In this document: positions 19,431-29,312 of the stretch, in pieces
Position numbering within the stretch: position 1 is the stretch's first letter
Layout: each line of letters begins with the position of its first letter
Assembly: GCF_016424485.1 (NCBI RefSeq)
Contig: NZ_JAELUP010000014.1
Location: 1-64,000 of the forward strand
Length of the DNA stretch: 64,000 nucleotides
Direction of reading: 5' to 3'
Source of the DNA: Paenibacillus roseus
GTDB lineage: Bacteria; Bacillota; Bacilli; Paenibacillales; Paenibacillaceae
The notes under the pieces: generated by a model
The model's database searches: none
Told to the model about the DNA's origin: nothing
Seen by the model: the letters and a program-made list of their open reading frames with translations, nothing else
Translations under genes and position numbers: made by a program

Positions 19431-20321
19431 ATGACGACCAATACAGCAGCAATGGCGAAGCTAATCATTATTACCGGTATGTCAGGTGCAGGAAAAACGA
19501 TTGCAGTGCAAAGTCTGGAGGACTTGGGTTTTTTCTGCGTTGACAATCTTCCCCCGGTGCTCATCCCAAAATTTGCGGAACTAATTGAACAATCCAAAGG
19601 GAAGATTGGGAAAGTAGCACTTGTCATCGATTTGCGGGGCCGGGAGTTTTTCACGGCTCTGTCCGAATCACTCAGCTATATTCAGGATCATTATACGATT
19701 CAGTGTGAAATTTTATTTTTGGATGCGACCGACAGCGTGCTTGTTCAGCGGTATAAGGAAACGAGACGGCGACATCCGCTTGCGCCGGATGGGATGCCGC
19801 TGGAAGGCATTGCACTAGAGCGACGGCTGTTGGAGGATTTGAAGGGCTGGGCTACTCAGGTCATTGATACCAGCAACATTAAGCCCGCTCAGTTGAAGGA
19901 ACGGATTGTATCGCGTTTTTCCAATCTGGAGAAAAATACGATCTCCGTTAATGTGATCTCCTTCGGATTCAAATACGGTATGCCGATTGATGCGGATTTG
20001 ATCTATGATGTGCGTTTTTTGCCGAATCCGCATTATGTGGAGCATCTGAGGCCAAATACCGGTCAACATCCAGAAGTATATGAATATGTAATGAAATGGC
20101 CGGAAACACAAGAATTTATGAGTAAGCTGCTGGATATGCTTAATTTTCTTATTCCTCTTTATAAAAAAGAGGGTAAAAGTCAGGTTGTAGTCGGCATCGG
20201 CTGCACAGGCGGCAAGCACCGTTCAGTAGCGACTGCGGAATACTTAGGACGAATGCTGGGGAGCAGCGAAACGGAAATCGTGCGTGTCAGCCATCGCGAT
20301 GCCGAGCGTGACCGCCACTAG
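19431..20321 (+). CDS. rapZ: RapZ-like nucleotide-binding protein (YvcJ)
   Basis: P-loop protein of 296 residues with Walker A GMSGAGKT (16-23), a conserved NLPP segment and C-terminal [11 protein letters not shown]. The AAGGAGGG motif is four bases from ATG 19425 but ten from ATG 19431, so I choose the second. In Bacillus YvcJ binds nucleotides and affects competence; in E. coli RapZ controls glmS through small RNAs. The order rapZ-glmR-whiA-HPr is conserved in Firmicutes. Confidence 0.9.
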   Translation: MTTNTAAMAKLIIITGMSGAGKTIAVQSLEDLGFFCVDNLPPVLIPKFAELIEQSKGKIGKVALVIDLRGREFFTALSESLSYIQDHYTIQCEILFLDATDSVLVQRYKETRRRHPLAPDGMPLEGIALERRLLEDLKGWATQVIDTSNIKPAQLKERIVSRFSNLEKNTISVNVISFGFKYGMPIDADLIYDVRFLPNPHYVEHLRPNTGQHPEVYEYVMKWPETQEFMSKLLDMLNFLIPLYKKEGKSQVVVGIGCTGGKHRSVATAEYLGRMLGSSETEIVRVSHRDAERDRH

Positions 20322-20333
20322 CGGGGTGAAGCA

Positions 20334-21317
20334 TTGAATCAGCTTAAGAAAAAGAAACAGCCGCGTATTGTTGTCATCGGCGGCGGTACAGGACTATCGG
20401 TTATGCTGCGCGGCTTGAAAGAGAAGCCGCTGGACATAACAGCCATCGTGACGGTTGCCGATGACGGGGGCAGTTCAGGCATTTTACGCAATGAGCTTCA
20501 CATGCCGCCACCTGGAGATATCCGGAACGTGCTGACAGCTCTTGCAGATGTAGAACCGCTGCTTGCGGATATGTTAAATTATCGGTTTAATCATGGCAAT
20601 GGATTAGCGGGGCACAGTTTGGGCAACCTCATGTTGGCGGCGATGACGGATATTTCAGGAGACTTCGTAACGGGGATTCGTGAGCTTAGCCGTGTACTGG
20701 CCGTCAGAGGGCGCGTGCTTCCGGCGGCGGGGCAATCCATTGTACTGCGAGCAGAGATGGCAGACGGGACGATCGTTACAGGCGAATCCATGATTCCCAA
20801 AGCTCGGAATCAGATTAAACGGGTCATGATTGAACCCGAGCAGGTAGAGCCGCTGGATGAGGCGTTAGAAGCGCTACAGAACGCCGATGCAATCCTGATA
20901 GGTCCAGGGAGTTTGTATACGAGCATTATCCCCAATCTGCTCGTGCCGAAACTTGCACAGGCGATTATGGATTCTGACGCGGTTAAAATATTTGTATGCA
21001 ATGTGATGACTCAGCCTGGGGAGACGGACAATTATTCGGTCAGCGACCATCTAGAGGCGATTCATGCTCATGTGGGGCATCATTTATTTGATTATGTTAT
21101 CGTAAACGATGGGGAAATTCCTCCTCAGGTGCAGAGCAAATATGCCGAAGAGGGAGCTAAAGCTGTGCATCTCGACCTTGAGGAAGTCAAGCGGCGGGGG
21201 TATCAGGTCATTGCCGATAAGCTGGTGCTATTCCGCACCTATCTGAGACATGATGCGGCACGTCTGAGCCATCATATTTATCAGCTTGTAGAGAGCTGGA
21301 TGTTACGAAAGAGGTGA
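20334..21317 (+). CDS. glmR: GlmR/YvcK gluconeogenesis factor
   Basis: CofD-like protein of 327 residues with [15 protein letters not shown] and ADDGGSSG near the N-terminus. GlmR (YvcK) is needed for growth on gluconeogenic carbon sources and binds UDP-GlcNAc to support amino-sugar synthesis in Bacillus. TTG start 20334 after GCGGGG. The whiA gene begins six bases after this stop. Confidence 0.9.
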   Translation: MNQLKKKKQPRIVVIGGGTGLSVMLRGLKEKPLDITAIVTVADDGGSSGILRNELHMPPPGDIRNVLTALADVEPLLADMLNYRFNHGNGLAGHSLGNLMLAAMTDISGDFVTGIRELSRVLAVRGRVLPAAGQSIVLRAEMADGTIVTGESMIPKARNQIKRVMIEPEQVEPLDEALEALQNADAILIGPGSLYTSIIPNLLVPKLAQAIMDSDAVKIFVCNVMTQPGETDNYSVSDHLEAIHAHVGHHLFDYVIVNDGEIPPQVQSKYAEEGAKAVHLDLEEVKRRGYQVIADKLVLFRTYLRHDAARLSHHIYQLVESWMLRKR

Positions 21318-21322
21318 GCCCT

Positions 21323-22252
21323 TTGTCTTTTGCGGCCCAAACTAAAAAGGAACTGACATTAATTGAAGCAGATTCCTGCTGCGAGAAGGCGGAGTTGGCG
21401 GCACTTATACGAATGAATGGTTCTGTCAATCTTTCGAACCGAAAAGTAATTCTTGATGTTTCTACAGAAAATGCGGCGATTGCCAGAAGAATATATTCTT
21501 TGACCAAGAAGCTGTTCTCCGTCCATACGGAGCTGCTTGTCCGCAAGAAAATGCGTTTGAAGAAGAATAATGTGTATATCGTCAGGATGCCCCTCAAGGC
21601 TCAGGAGGTCCTGTCCGAGCTTCGAATTGTATCTGAGGGCTTTATTTTCAATGATGGTATTGATTCGGAAATTATTCGTAAATCATGCTGCAAAAGATCA
21701 TACCTGCGCGGGGCTTTCCTGGCAGCTGGTTCTGTCAATAACCCCGAAGGTTCATCGTATCATCTGGAGATTGCTTCAATGTACGAAGAGCAGTGCCATG
21801 CCATGGTGCAACTCGCCAATTCCTTTCATTTGAATGCAAGATGCATTGAACGGAAGAAGGGATTCATTTTTTACATCAAGGAAGGCGAGAAAATTATTGA
21901 ATTTCTGAATATAATCGGTGCTCATCAGGCACTGTTTAAATTTGAGGATGTCCGAATTATGCGTGATATGCGTAATTCCGTGAATCGTATTGTCAACTGT
22001 GAGACAGCGAATCTGAACAAGACGATCGGCGCCGCAGTGCGGCAGATAGACAATATCAAGCTGATTCAAAAGGAATATGGTCTTGAGAATTTGCCGGAAA
22101 AGCTAAAGGAAGTGGCGGAAGTTCGTCTCCAGCATCCAGATATGAATCTTAAGGAAGTTGGCGATTTGCTTAAAGTTAAAGTTAGTAAGTCAGGTGTCAA
22201 TCATCGGCTGCGGAAGCTGGATGAGCTCGCTGAGAAAATAAGGAACGGATAA
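21323..22252 (+). CDS. whiA: WhiA DNA-binding protein
   Basis: Protein of 309 residues. It has an N-terminal LAGLIDADG-like domain without endonuclease residues and a C-terminal helix-turn-helix ([28 protein letters not shown]). WhiA starts as [11 protein letters not shown] in the family, which points to TTG 21323 (AGGTGA five bases before); GTG 21314 is the longer option and overlaps glmR. It influences division and chromosome segregation in Bacillus. Confidence 0.92.
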   Translation: MSFAAQTKKELTLIEADSCCEKAELAALIRMNGSVNLSNRKVILDVSTENAAIARRIYSLTKKLFSVHTELLVRKKMRLKKNNVYIVRMPLKAQEVLSELRIVSEGFIFNDGIDSEIIRKSCCKRSYLRGAFLAAGSVNNPEGSSYHLEIASMYEEQCHAMVQLANSFHLNARCIERKKGFIFYIKEGEKIIEFLNIIGAHQALFKFEDVRIMRDMRNSVNRIVNCETANLNKTIGAAVRQIDNIKLIQKEYGLENLPEKLKEVAEVRLQHPDMNLKEVGDLLKVKVSKSGVNHRLRKLDELAEKIRNG

Positions 22253-22255
22253 CTT

Positions 22256-22283
22256 TTCAACTTAGTGCTCTCAGTGGTATAAT
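22256..22283 (+). promoter_or_regulatory. Promoter upstream of the HPr-like gene
   Basis: TTCAAC at 22256-22261 and extended -10 TGGTATAAT ending at 22283, spaced 16. A ~190-base leader without a known riboswitch motif separates it from ATG 22474. Confidence 0.6.
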
Positions 22284-22473
22284 GTTATAATAATGCAAGC
22301 ATCCGGGTGACTCGAGCTGTTCGCCAGAAGCAGTCGGATTGCGCCTGGAAATATAAGAATGTTCATGTCACAATCGTTTATCATTTCTTATATTTTAGAA
22401 GAGATCATGATTTTATTGATGATCTTTGCAAATAATAGTTAAACTGAAATATGGTATTGGGGGTATGGTTTCC

Positions 22474-22743
22474 ATGACAAGGCATCCTGTGGTCGTTCGT
22501 TTGAAGACAGGTCTCCATGCAAGGCCGGCGGCACTTTTTGTACAAGAAGCGAATAAATTTTCTTCCGAAGTGTTCGTGGAGAAGGACGACAAAAAAGTGA
22601 ATGCCAAATCCATTATGGGGATTATGAGCTTGGCAATCAGCTCGGGCACTGAAGTGCACATAAGTGCAGAAGGTTCGGACGCAGAACAAGCTGTAACCGC
22701 TTTAGTCAACCTTGTAAGCAAGGAAGAGCTTGAGAATCAGTAA
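22474..22743 (+). CDS. HPr-family phosphocarrier protein in the crh position
   Basis: An 89-residue HPr fold. The active site GLHARPA places histidine at position 15 exactly and NAKSIMGIM places serine at 46. In B. subtilis the gene after whiA is crh, whose product lacks His15. Here His15 is present, so the protein could take part both in PTS phosphotransfer and in HprK/CcpA signalling. ATG 22474 has GGGGG ten bases upstream; ATG 22465 is too close to it. Confidence 0.88.
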   Translation: MTRHPVVVRLKTGLHARPAALFVQEANKFSSEVFVEKDDKKVNAKSIMGIMSLAISSGTEVHISAEGSDAEQAVTALVNLVSKEELENQ

Positions 22744-22773
22744 GAGCGCTTCTGACATACGAAAAGTGGAGGG

Positions 22774-22802
22774 AAACCCTGTCTGTAAGGACGAGGGTTT
22801 TT
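22774..22802 (+). terminator. Rho-independent terminator after the HPr-like gene
   Basis: AAACCCT-GTC pairs with GGAC-GAGGGTTT around a short loop and a T5 run follows, 30 bases after the stop. Confidence 0.8.
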
Positions 22803-22904
22803 CTGAATGTGCAGCTTTAAACGGATAAGCATGAGGCGATAGAAGCGTGGACATCGGTTGAATTGCAATAGGAATTGCAATAGACAAATGGTTGTCTTTT
22901 AAAG

Positions 22905-22963
22905 CTCTAGACGGCAAATGGCCGTGACGTATAGGATACGTCACGGCCATTTGCCGTCTAGAG
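22905..22963. repeat. 28-bp perfect inverted repeat with 3-base loop
   Basis: The 28 bases at 22905-22932 are the exact reverse complement of 22936-22963, with AGG between. The element lies between the converging HPr-like and Sda-like genes. There is no clean T-run on either side, so it is not a standard terminator, although it could stop transcription in both directions. Confidence 0.9.
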
Positions 22964-22979
22964 TAGCGAAATGTTCAGC

Positions 22980-23288
22980 TTAGACATTGCCAACTTCGGT
23001 TAATGAAATTTTGCGCTGTTCGAGAGCATTTTCAATGAGGCGTATAAAATCATCAGATAAGCGCATCGCTTTAGCCTCGCGGTATACTTCCAGCAGATGC
23101 TCATCATTAAGTGGTTTTAGCAGAAGCGTCTTATCCTGATATTCTCCATAGAATGGCTCCGTAGCTGCATAAGCATGGGCATTGGAACTAATGGGTCTTT
23201 CAATCATAGAACGCTGTACATGTTTGCGATGAGTCTCATTGGATTTGATGAAATTACGCATTGATAAAAAGGGATTCGAAATTTTCAT
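22980..23288 (-). CDS. Sda-like sporulation kinase inhibitor with long N-terminal extension
   Basis: The last ~40 residues (LNDEHLLEVYREAKAMRLSDDF onwards) match the helical hairpin of Sda, the checkpoint protein that inhibits the sporulation kinase KinA when replication is blocked. Sda is normally about 46-52 residues; this one is 102 from ATG 23288 (GGAG nine bases before). The added ~60 N-terminal residues are polar and unlike anything I know. Single gene on the minus strand. Confidence 0.75.
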   Translation of the reverse strand: MKISNPFLSMRNFIKSNETHRKHVQRSMIERPISSNAHAYAATEPFYGEYQDKTLLLKPLNDEHLLEVYREAKAMRLSDDFIRLIENALEQRKISLTEVGNV

Positions 23289-23444
23289 AAGACGCAACTC
23301 CATTATACAAGGTTTCAAAAACAATCCTAGAGATGTATGAATATGGGAAGTTCTTCGTTTTTTTCATCTTACCATGAAATGGGTAAAGCGTCTCCTTGTA
23401 TTCAATGCATCGAATTTTTATTGACATTCATTTATAAATATGAT

Positions 23445-23481
23445 AAAGGCCTGACTGCGCATCAGGCGTAGTCAGGCCTTT
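23445..23481. terminator. Hairpin at the 3' end of clpP
   Basis: AAAGGCCTGACT and AGTCAGGCCTTT form a perfect 12-bp stem with a 13-base loop, 64 bases beyond the clpP stop. Flanking T-richness is weak; it probably ends clpP mRNA. Confidence 0.65.
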
Positions 23482-23545
23482 ATGACGTAATTATGGAGAT
23501 GGAGCTGCTGACAAGCGGCAGCTTTCTTTTCCGTTCGCGTTCGCT

Positions 23546-24133
23546 TTAAATTTTCTCGATAACTTTATCAACCAGACCATATTCTTGCGCTTCAGCGGCG
23601 CTCATGAAATAATCGCGGTCGGTATCCTTCTCGATTCGGCTCAGCGGCTGTCCGCTACGCTCTGCGAGAATGTGATTGAGCTTGTCGCGCATCTTCAGGA
23701 TTCGTCTTGCGCGAATCTCGATATCGCTGGCCTGACCTTCAGCTCCGCCAAGCGGCTGATGGATCATAACTTCACTGTTAGGAAGCGCAAAGCGTTTGCC
23801 TTTAGCGCCTGCTGTAAGCAGGAAAGCTCCCATCGAAGCTGCCATACCTACACAAATTGTCGATACATCCGGCTTGATGAATTGCATCGTGTCATAGATT
23901 GCCATACCGGCTGTAATCGAGCCGCCCGGGCTGTTAATGTACAAGCTGATGTCTTTCTCAGGATCATCTGCTGCGAGAAAGAGCAGTTGGGCAATAATCG
24001 AGTTGGCTACTACGTCGTTCACGCCGCTTCCCAGAAATATAATCCGGTCTTTAAGAAGACGGGAGTAAATATCATAGGCGCGCTCTCCGCGGTTGCTTTG
24101 TTCAATGACCATTGGTACAAAATTCATATCCAT
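23546..24133 (-). CDS. clpP: ATP-dependent Clp protease proteolytic subunit
   Basis: Serine protease of 195 residues that forms the barrel for ClpC/ClpX/ClpE. The catalytic triad is Ser100 (GMAASMGA), His125 (MIHQPLGG) and Asp174, two positions later than in B. subtilis because of the extra MD at the start. ATG 24133 is chosen for its GGAGG ten bases upstream; earlier in-frame ATGs have none. No CtsR box is evident just upstream. Confidence 0.95.
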   Translation of the reverse strand: MDMNFVPMVIEQSNRGERAYDIYSRLLKDRIIFLGSGVNDVVANSIIAQLLFLAADDPEKDISLYINSPGGSITAGMAIYDTMQFIKPDVSTICVGMAASMGAFLLTAGAKGKRFALPNSEVMIHQPLGGAEGQASDIEIRARRILKMRDKLNHILAERSGQPLSRIEKDTDRDYFMSAAEAQEYGLVDKVIEKI

Positions 24134-24223
24134 CTGGACACGCCTCCATTCAAAAATTAAAGGATGTAGAAACATCATAACGGATTCCAAAACAAAAGTC
24201 AAAGATAGTCAAACATTAGAAAT

Positions 24224-24248
24224 AAAAAAACCTGACCATCAAGTCAGG
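24224..24248 (-). terminator. Terminator of tRNA-Arg
   Basis: On the minus strand CCTGAC and GTCAGG pair around a six-base loop, followed by a run of seven T, 16 bases beyond the tRNA CCA. Confidence 0.85.
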
Positions 24249-24263
24249 ATCATGTATTCATAA

Positions 24264-24338
24264 TGGCGCGCCCGCGAGGAATCGAACCTCGATCTCAGGC
24301 TCCGGAGGCCTACGTCATATCCATTGGACCACGGGCGC
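24264..24338 (-). tRNA. tRNA-Arg (CCG)
   Basis: Cloverleaf of 75 nt on the minus strand with anticodon loop CTCCGGA (CCG), acceptor arms GCGCCCG and CGGGCGC, and encoded CCA at 24264-24266. Confidence 0.95.
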
Positions 24339-24414
24339 ATAAATTAAGTGCAACGAGAGTTATTATACGGGAATTTTGGGGAAAAGGCAAGGGAATGAGG
24401 GAAAATAGTTCAGG

Positions 24415-24564
24415 GCGGGTTGTTCCTCCGTGAAAGGTTGGGCCTCCGATCGCTGTTGATCCCTGATTTTCCGAATGAATTTGAGTAAGCGATAAAATCA
24501 GGGAATCAAAGGCGAACGCTCCGCTTCTCCGGCTCCAACCTTTCACTGCGGAACAAAAACCGCC
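24415..24564. repeat. 150-bp imperfect palindrome
   Basis: Nested arms pair through most of the region: GGCGG with CCGCC at the ends, GTGAAAGGTTGG (24430-24441) perfectly with CCAACCTTTCAC (24535-24546), and TGATCCCTGATTTT with AAAATCAGGGAATCA nearer the centre. It fills the gap between tRNA-Arg and the cggR promoter and looks like a small mobile or repeated extragenic element. Confidence 0.8.
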
Positions 24565-24758
24565 TCCTATTTTCGGGGGAAACAAGGGAAGGACAGTTGC
24601 TTGCCCAGGAACCTGTCAAGCTTGCGGTGGGGTGATAGGGAAGATTGGACAAAGGGCAATGTTGCAGAGATTTTCAGCGGAGCCGAAAAGGGGTAATGGG
24701 ACTAATACTGGGGTGAACGGACCTCTAATGCCAAGTTCATGCAGGATGAAAAGCATGG
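24565..24758. other. Spacer before the cggR promoter
   Basis: About 190 bases, partly G-rich. No gene, tRNA or motif is supported. Confidence 0.5.
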
Positions 24759-24787
24759 TTGCACTTTGCGCTAAAATTCGATACAAT
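24759..24787 (+). promoter_or_regulatory. Promoter of the cggR-gapA operon
   Basis: TTGCAC at 24759-24764 and TACAAT at 24782-24787 are exactly 17 bases apart. Transcription would begin at about 24794, right at the first CggR half-site. Confidence 0.85.
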
Positions 24788-24792
24788 AGCAG

Positions 24793-24829
24793 CGGGACTT
24801 AAAAGTGCAATGCCGGGACGTAAATTGTC
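24793..24829 (+). promoter_or_regulatory. CggR operator
   Basis: Two CGGGAC half-sites (24793-24798 and 24814-24819). The second continues as CGGGAC-N6-TGTC; the first is followed by a degenerate GTGC. This matches the known Bacillus CggR operator pattern of two tandem CGGGAC-N6-TGTC units just downstream of the promoter. Confidence 0.85.
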
Positions 24830-24896
24830 CAGGTGTTGTTAAAAAACTGTCATAGCAGTCTGTCCGTTAAACCGGACTACAGGAGTGAACTGCCTA

Positions 24897-25925
24897 ATGC
24901 GCAACAGTATTGAACTGCAGAAACGGCTCATGCCTGACGTCATGGAGATTATGAAGAAACGCTACACCATTCTCCAGCAGGTCAGACACTCGAACCTGAT
25001 TGGACGCAGGGCGCTGGCTGCTTCACTGTCAATGTCGGAACGGGTGCTCAGAGCTGAGACGGATTTTTTGAAATCACAGGGTCTGCTTGAAATTCATACT
25101 TCCGGTATGCAAATCAGCGAAGCTGGCATTCGGCTGCTGGAGGAGCTTGAACCTGAGCTGAAGGGACTGTTCGACTTATCCGAATTGGAGGATAAGCTGC
25201 GACGGTACTTCAACCTGAAGCAGGTGTGGGTAGTAGCAGGAGATTCTGAGACTTCGCTGCATACGAAGAAGGAGCTCGGGAGAGTCGCTTCCGAGGCGCT
25301 CAAGAAGGCCATGTCCGGGAATGATATTATCGCGGTCACTGGCGGTACGACGCTGGCGCTAGCGGCAGATCAGCTTCATTCCCAGGTTCCGCTTAGGGGT
25401 GTGAAATTCGTACCCGCACGAGGCGGCTTGGGCGAGAGTGTGGATTATCAGGCGAATACCATTGTTTCGACCATGGCCAAGCGGGTCGGCGCGCAATACC
25501 GATTGCTGCATGTGCCTGATCATCTGGGTGAAGAAGCCTATCAGTCCTTGATGCAGGAACCGAACATTCGCGAGATTGTTGAGGTCATCCGCAGCGCACG
25601 CATAGTGTTTCACGGAATCGGTGATGCCATGGTAATGGCACGTCGCCGCAAGGTGAGAGAGGAAATGATCACCGCTATGAAAGAGGAAGGCGCGCTTGCA
25701 GAGGCATTTGGATTTTATTTTAACAAGGAAGGTTCGGTTGTACACCGGACGCAGACAGCAGGATTGCGGCTTGAAGACATTCAGGATGCAGAAGTTGTAA
25801 TCGGCGTTGCCGGAGGCCGCAGCAAAGGTGAAGCGATTGGCGCAGTGATGAGCTTTGGACATAACGATATTCTCGTTACAGACGAAGCGGCTGCGAAAGA
25901 GATGATCGCCAATTACCAGTTATAA
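24897..25925 (+). CDS. cggR: Central glycolytic genes regulator
   Basis: SorC-family repressor of 342 residues: N-terminal winged helix-turn-helix (GRRALAASLSMSERVLRAETDFL) and a C-terminal sugar-phosphate-binding domain (VTGGTTLALAADQL, GIGDAM, GVAGGRSKGEAI). Represses its own operon and is released by fructose-1,6-bisphosphate. ATG 24897 with AGGAG 11 bases before; the GTG at 24885 overlaps the ribosome site. First gene of the glycolytic operon. Confidence 0.93.
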   Translation: MRNSIELQKRLMPDVMEIMKKRYTILQQVRHSNLIGRRALAASLSMSERVLRAETDFLKSQGLLEIHTSGMQISEAGIRLLEELEPELKGLFDLSELEDKLRRYFNLKQVWVVAGDSETSLHTKKELGRVASEALKKAMSGNDIIAVTGGTTLALAADQLHSQVPLRGVKFVPARGGLGESVDYQANTIVSTMAKRVGAQYRLLHVPDHLGEEAYQSLMQEPNIREIVEVIRSARIVFHGIGDAMVMARRRKVREEMITAMKEEGALAEAFGFYFNKEGSVVHRTQTAGLRLEDIQDAEVVIGVAGGRSKGEAIGAVMSFGHNDILVTDEAAAKEMIANYQL

Positions 25926-26020
25926 TTCGTAAGATTTAAAATGCAATCATCACACCAGCGGTACAGGAAGCGTTGGCACCGCCTGTGTTGAGATAAATGA
26001 TTTTCAAAACCCAATTCTAG

Positions 26021-27037
<1,017 letters not shown>

Positions 27038-27094
27038 GAACTTATATATGTGACGCATCTGTCTTAGCTGAAGCGGGCGGGTGATCACCTACTT

Positions 27095-27122
27095 GTCCCG
27101 GATTTGTCAGCAAATCCGGGAC
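27095..27122 (+). other. Intergenic hairpin between gapA and pgk
   Basis: GTCCCGGATTTG and CAAATCCGGGAC are perfect 12-bp arms with a TCAG loop. There is no T-run, so it more likely sets relative mRNA levels (processing or 3' protection of gapA) than ends transcription. Confidence 0.7.
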
Positions 27123-27182
27123 ACTGTCATGATTTAAGCTAGTCAGCCTTCTACACCCCATAACTCAAGGAGGTTTTTGCAA

Positions 27183-28364
27183 ATGAACAAGAAAAGTGTA
27201 AGAGACGTTGAAGTTAGCGGAAAACGCGTATTTGTACGCGTAGACTTCAATGTACCGGTTGAAAATGGCGCGATTACAGATGACACGCGGATTCGTGAAA
27301 CACTGCCAACGATTCAATATTTGATCGAAAACGGTGCAAAGGTCATCCTTGCGAGCCACATGGGACGCCCTAAAGGCGAGGTTGTGGAAGAGCTGCGCTT
27401 GACTGCTGCGGCTGCTCGCCTGTCCGAGTTGCTCGGCAAATCGGTTGCAAAAGCTGATGAAGCTGTAGGAGAAGCAGTTAAAGCACAAGTAGCTGCATTG
27501 AACAACGGCGATGTGCTGCTGCTTGAGAACGTTCGTTTCTATGCGGGCGAAGAGAAAAATGACCCAGAGCTGGCAAAACAATTTGCGGAACTGGCGGACC
27601 TGTTCGTGAATGATGCATTCGGCGCTGCTCACCGTGCACATGCTTCCACTGAAGGTATCGCTCACCATCTGCCGGCTGTATCCGGTCTGCTGGTGGAGAA
27701 AGAGCTGGCTGTTCTGGGTAAAGCGCTGAGCAATCCTGACCGTCCGTTCACTGCAATTGTAGGCGGCTCCAAGGTTAAAGATAAAATTGACGTTATCAAC
27801 AAAATGCTTGAAATTGCAGATAATGTCCTGATCGGCGGCGGCTTGTCCTACACCTTCTTCAAAGCGCAAGGCCACGAAATCGGAAAATCTCTTGTGGACA
27901 ACGAGAAGCTGGACCTGGCTCTTGGCTTTATTCAAAAAGCAAAAGACCTGGGCAAAAACTTCCTCCTCCCAGTTGATATCATCGTAACGGATGATTTCAG
28001 CCCGACTGCAAATACTCGCGAAGTAGGCATCGACTCCATTCCTGCTGATTGGGAAGGCATCGACATCGGACCGAAAACTCGCGAGCTGTATGCGGACGTA
28101 ATCAAAAACTCCAAGCTGGTTGTTTGGAACGGACCTATGGGCGTATTCGAGATCGAGCCATTCTCCCATGGTACGCGTACTGTAGCTCAAGCTTGTGCGG
28201 ATACTTCCGCTTATACGGTTATTGGCGGCGGTGACTCTGCTGCTGCTGCTGAGAAGTTCCATCTGGCTGATAAAATGGACCATATCTCCACAGGCGGCGG
28301 CGCTTCCTTGGAGTTCATGGAAGGCAAGAAACTGCCGGGCGTAGAAGCTCTTAACGATAAATAA
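27183..28364 (+). CDS. pgk: Phosphoglycerate kinase
   Basis: Protein of 393 residues making ATP from 1,3-bisphosphoglycerate. It has the N-terminal RVDFNVP signature, the substrate Arg segment SHMGRPKG, and C-terminal nucleotide site residues in [12 protein letters not shown] and [20 protein letters not shown] is eight bases before ATG 27183; the TTG at 27177 is too close. Confidence 0.97.
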   Translation: MNKKSVRDVEVSGKRVFVRVDFNVPVENGAITDDTRIRETLPTIQYLIENGAKVILASHMGRPKGEVVEELRLTAAAARLSELLGKSVAKADEAVGEAVKAQVAALNNGDVLLLENVRFYAGEEKNDPELAKQFAELADLFVNDAFGAAHRAHASTEGIAHHLPAVSGLLVEKELAVLGKALSNPDRPFTAIVGGSKVKDKIDVINKMLEIADNVLIGGGLSYTFFKAQGHEIGKSLVDNEKLDLALGFIQKAKDLGKNFLLPVDIIVTDDFSPTANTREVGIDSIPADWEGIDIGPKTRELYADVIKNSKLVVWNGPMGVFEIEPFSHGTRTVAQACADTSAYTVIGGGDSAAAAEKFHLADKMDHISTGGGASLEFMEGKKLPGVEALNDK

Positions 28365-28558
28365 CATCTGTCAGATTTGAATGATCAGGCTGACACATGG
28401 CCTCTTGGTCAAAAGCAGCCTTTTCGTTCGAATAAATGAGCGACGCATTTTCTTTTATGAAAATGACGTCGTTTCATCGCGAAAAATAGGCTATGATAGA
28501 ACATGGAGTCATTTTTTGCGAGCTTACCCTTCTCAAAACGGAAAGGACGTGTACGTAA

Positions 28559-29311
28559 GTGAGAAAACCGATTATTGCGGGCAACTGGAAAATGTTCAAA
28601 ACAGTTTCGGAGGCAGAGGCCTTCCTGGCTGAAGTAAAGGGCAAGGCTGAAGTAGAGGGCGTTGACAGTGTCATTTGCGCACCTTACATTGCGCTGCCTG
28701 CTTTGACAAAAGCGGCTCAGGGCACTAAGATTGGCATCGGCGCACAAAATCTGCATTTTGAAGACAATGGTGCATATACCGGTGAGATTAGTGGCATTAT
28801 GCTGAAGGATTTGAATGTTTCGTATGTGATTATCGGTCACTCCGAACGTCGCGCTTATTTTGCGGAAACCGATGAAATTGTAAATAAAAAAGTTCATGCA
28901 GCGTTCAAGCATGGTTTGACCCCAATCGTTTGTGTCGGCGAAAAGCTGGAAGAGCGCGAAGCGGATCAAACGAAGAATGTTTGCAACGTGCAAACAACAG
29001 CTGCTTTCCAAGGTCTGTCTGCCGAGCAGGCGGCACAAGTTGTAATTGCGTATGAGCCAATCTGGGCGATTGGCACAGGCAAATCCTCTACTGCTGCTGA
29101 TGCTGAGGATGTTATTGCTTATATCCGTGATGTTGTTGTCGGCTTGTATAATCAAGAAACAGCTGATGCAGTTCGCATTCAATACGGCGGCAGCGTGAAG
29201 CCGAACAACATCAAGGAATATTTGGCACAACCGAACATTGACGGTGCATTGGTAGGCGGCGCGAGCCTGGAGCCTGCTTCTTACATTGAGCTTGTTCAGG
29301 GGGCAAAGTAA
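28559..29311 (+). CDS. tpiA: Triosephosphate isomerase
   Basis: TIM barrel of 250 residues interconverting DHAP and GAP. Catalytic residues are in GNWKMFKT (Lys), IGHSERR (His) and [11 protein letters not shown] (Glu); the phosphate loop is [12 protein letters not shown] start 28559. The stop is followed after one base by the gpmI ATG. Confidence 0.97.
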   Translation: MRKPIIAGNWKMFKTVSEAEAFLAEVKGKAEVEGVDSVICAPYIALPALTKAAQGTKIGIGAQNLHFEDNGAYTGEISGIMLKDLNVSYVIIGHSERRAYFAETDEIVNKKVHAAFKHGLTPIVCVGEKLEEREADQTKNVCNVQTTAAFQGLSAEQAAQVVIAYEPIWAIGTGKSSTAADAEDVIAYIRDVVVGLYNQETADAVRIQYGGSVKPNNIKEYLAQPNIDGALVGGASLEPASYIELVQGAK

Positions 29312-29312
29312 G

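Noticed and set aside
23401..23445. Sigma-A promoter TTGACA near 23421
   Set aside because: No -10 at suitable spacing and no gene reading to the right before the clpP hairpin.
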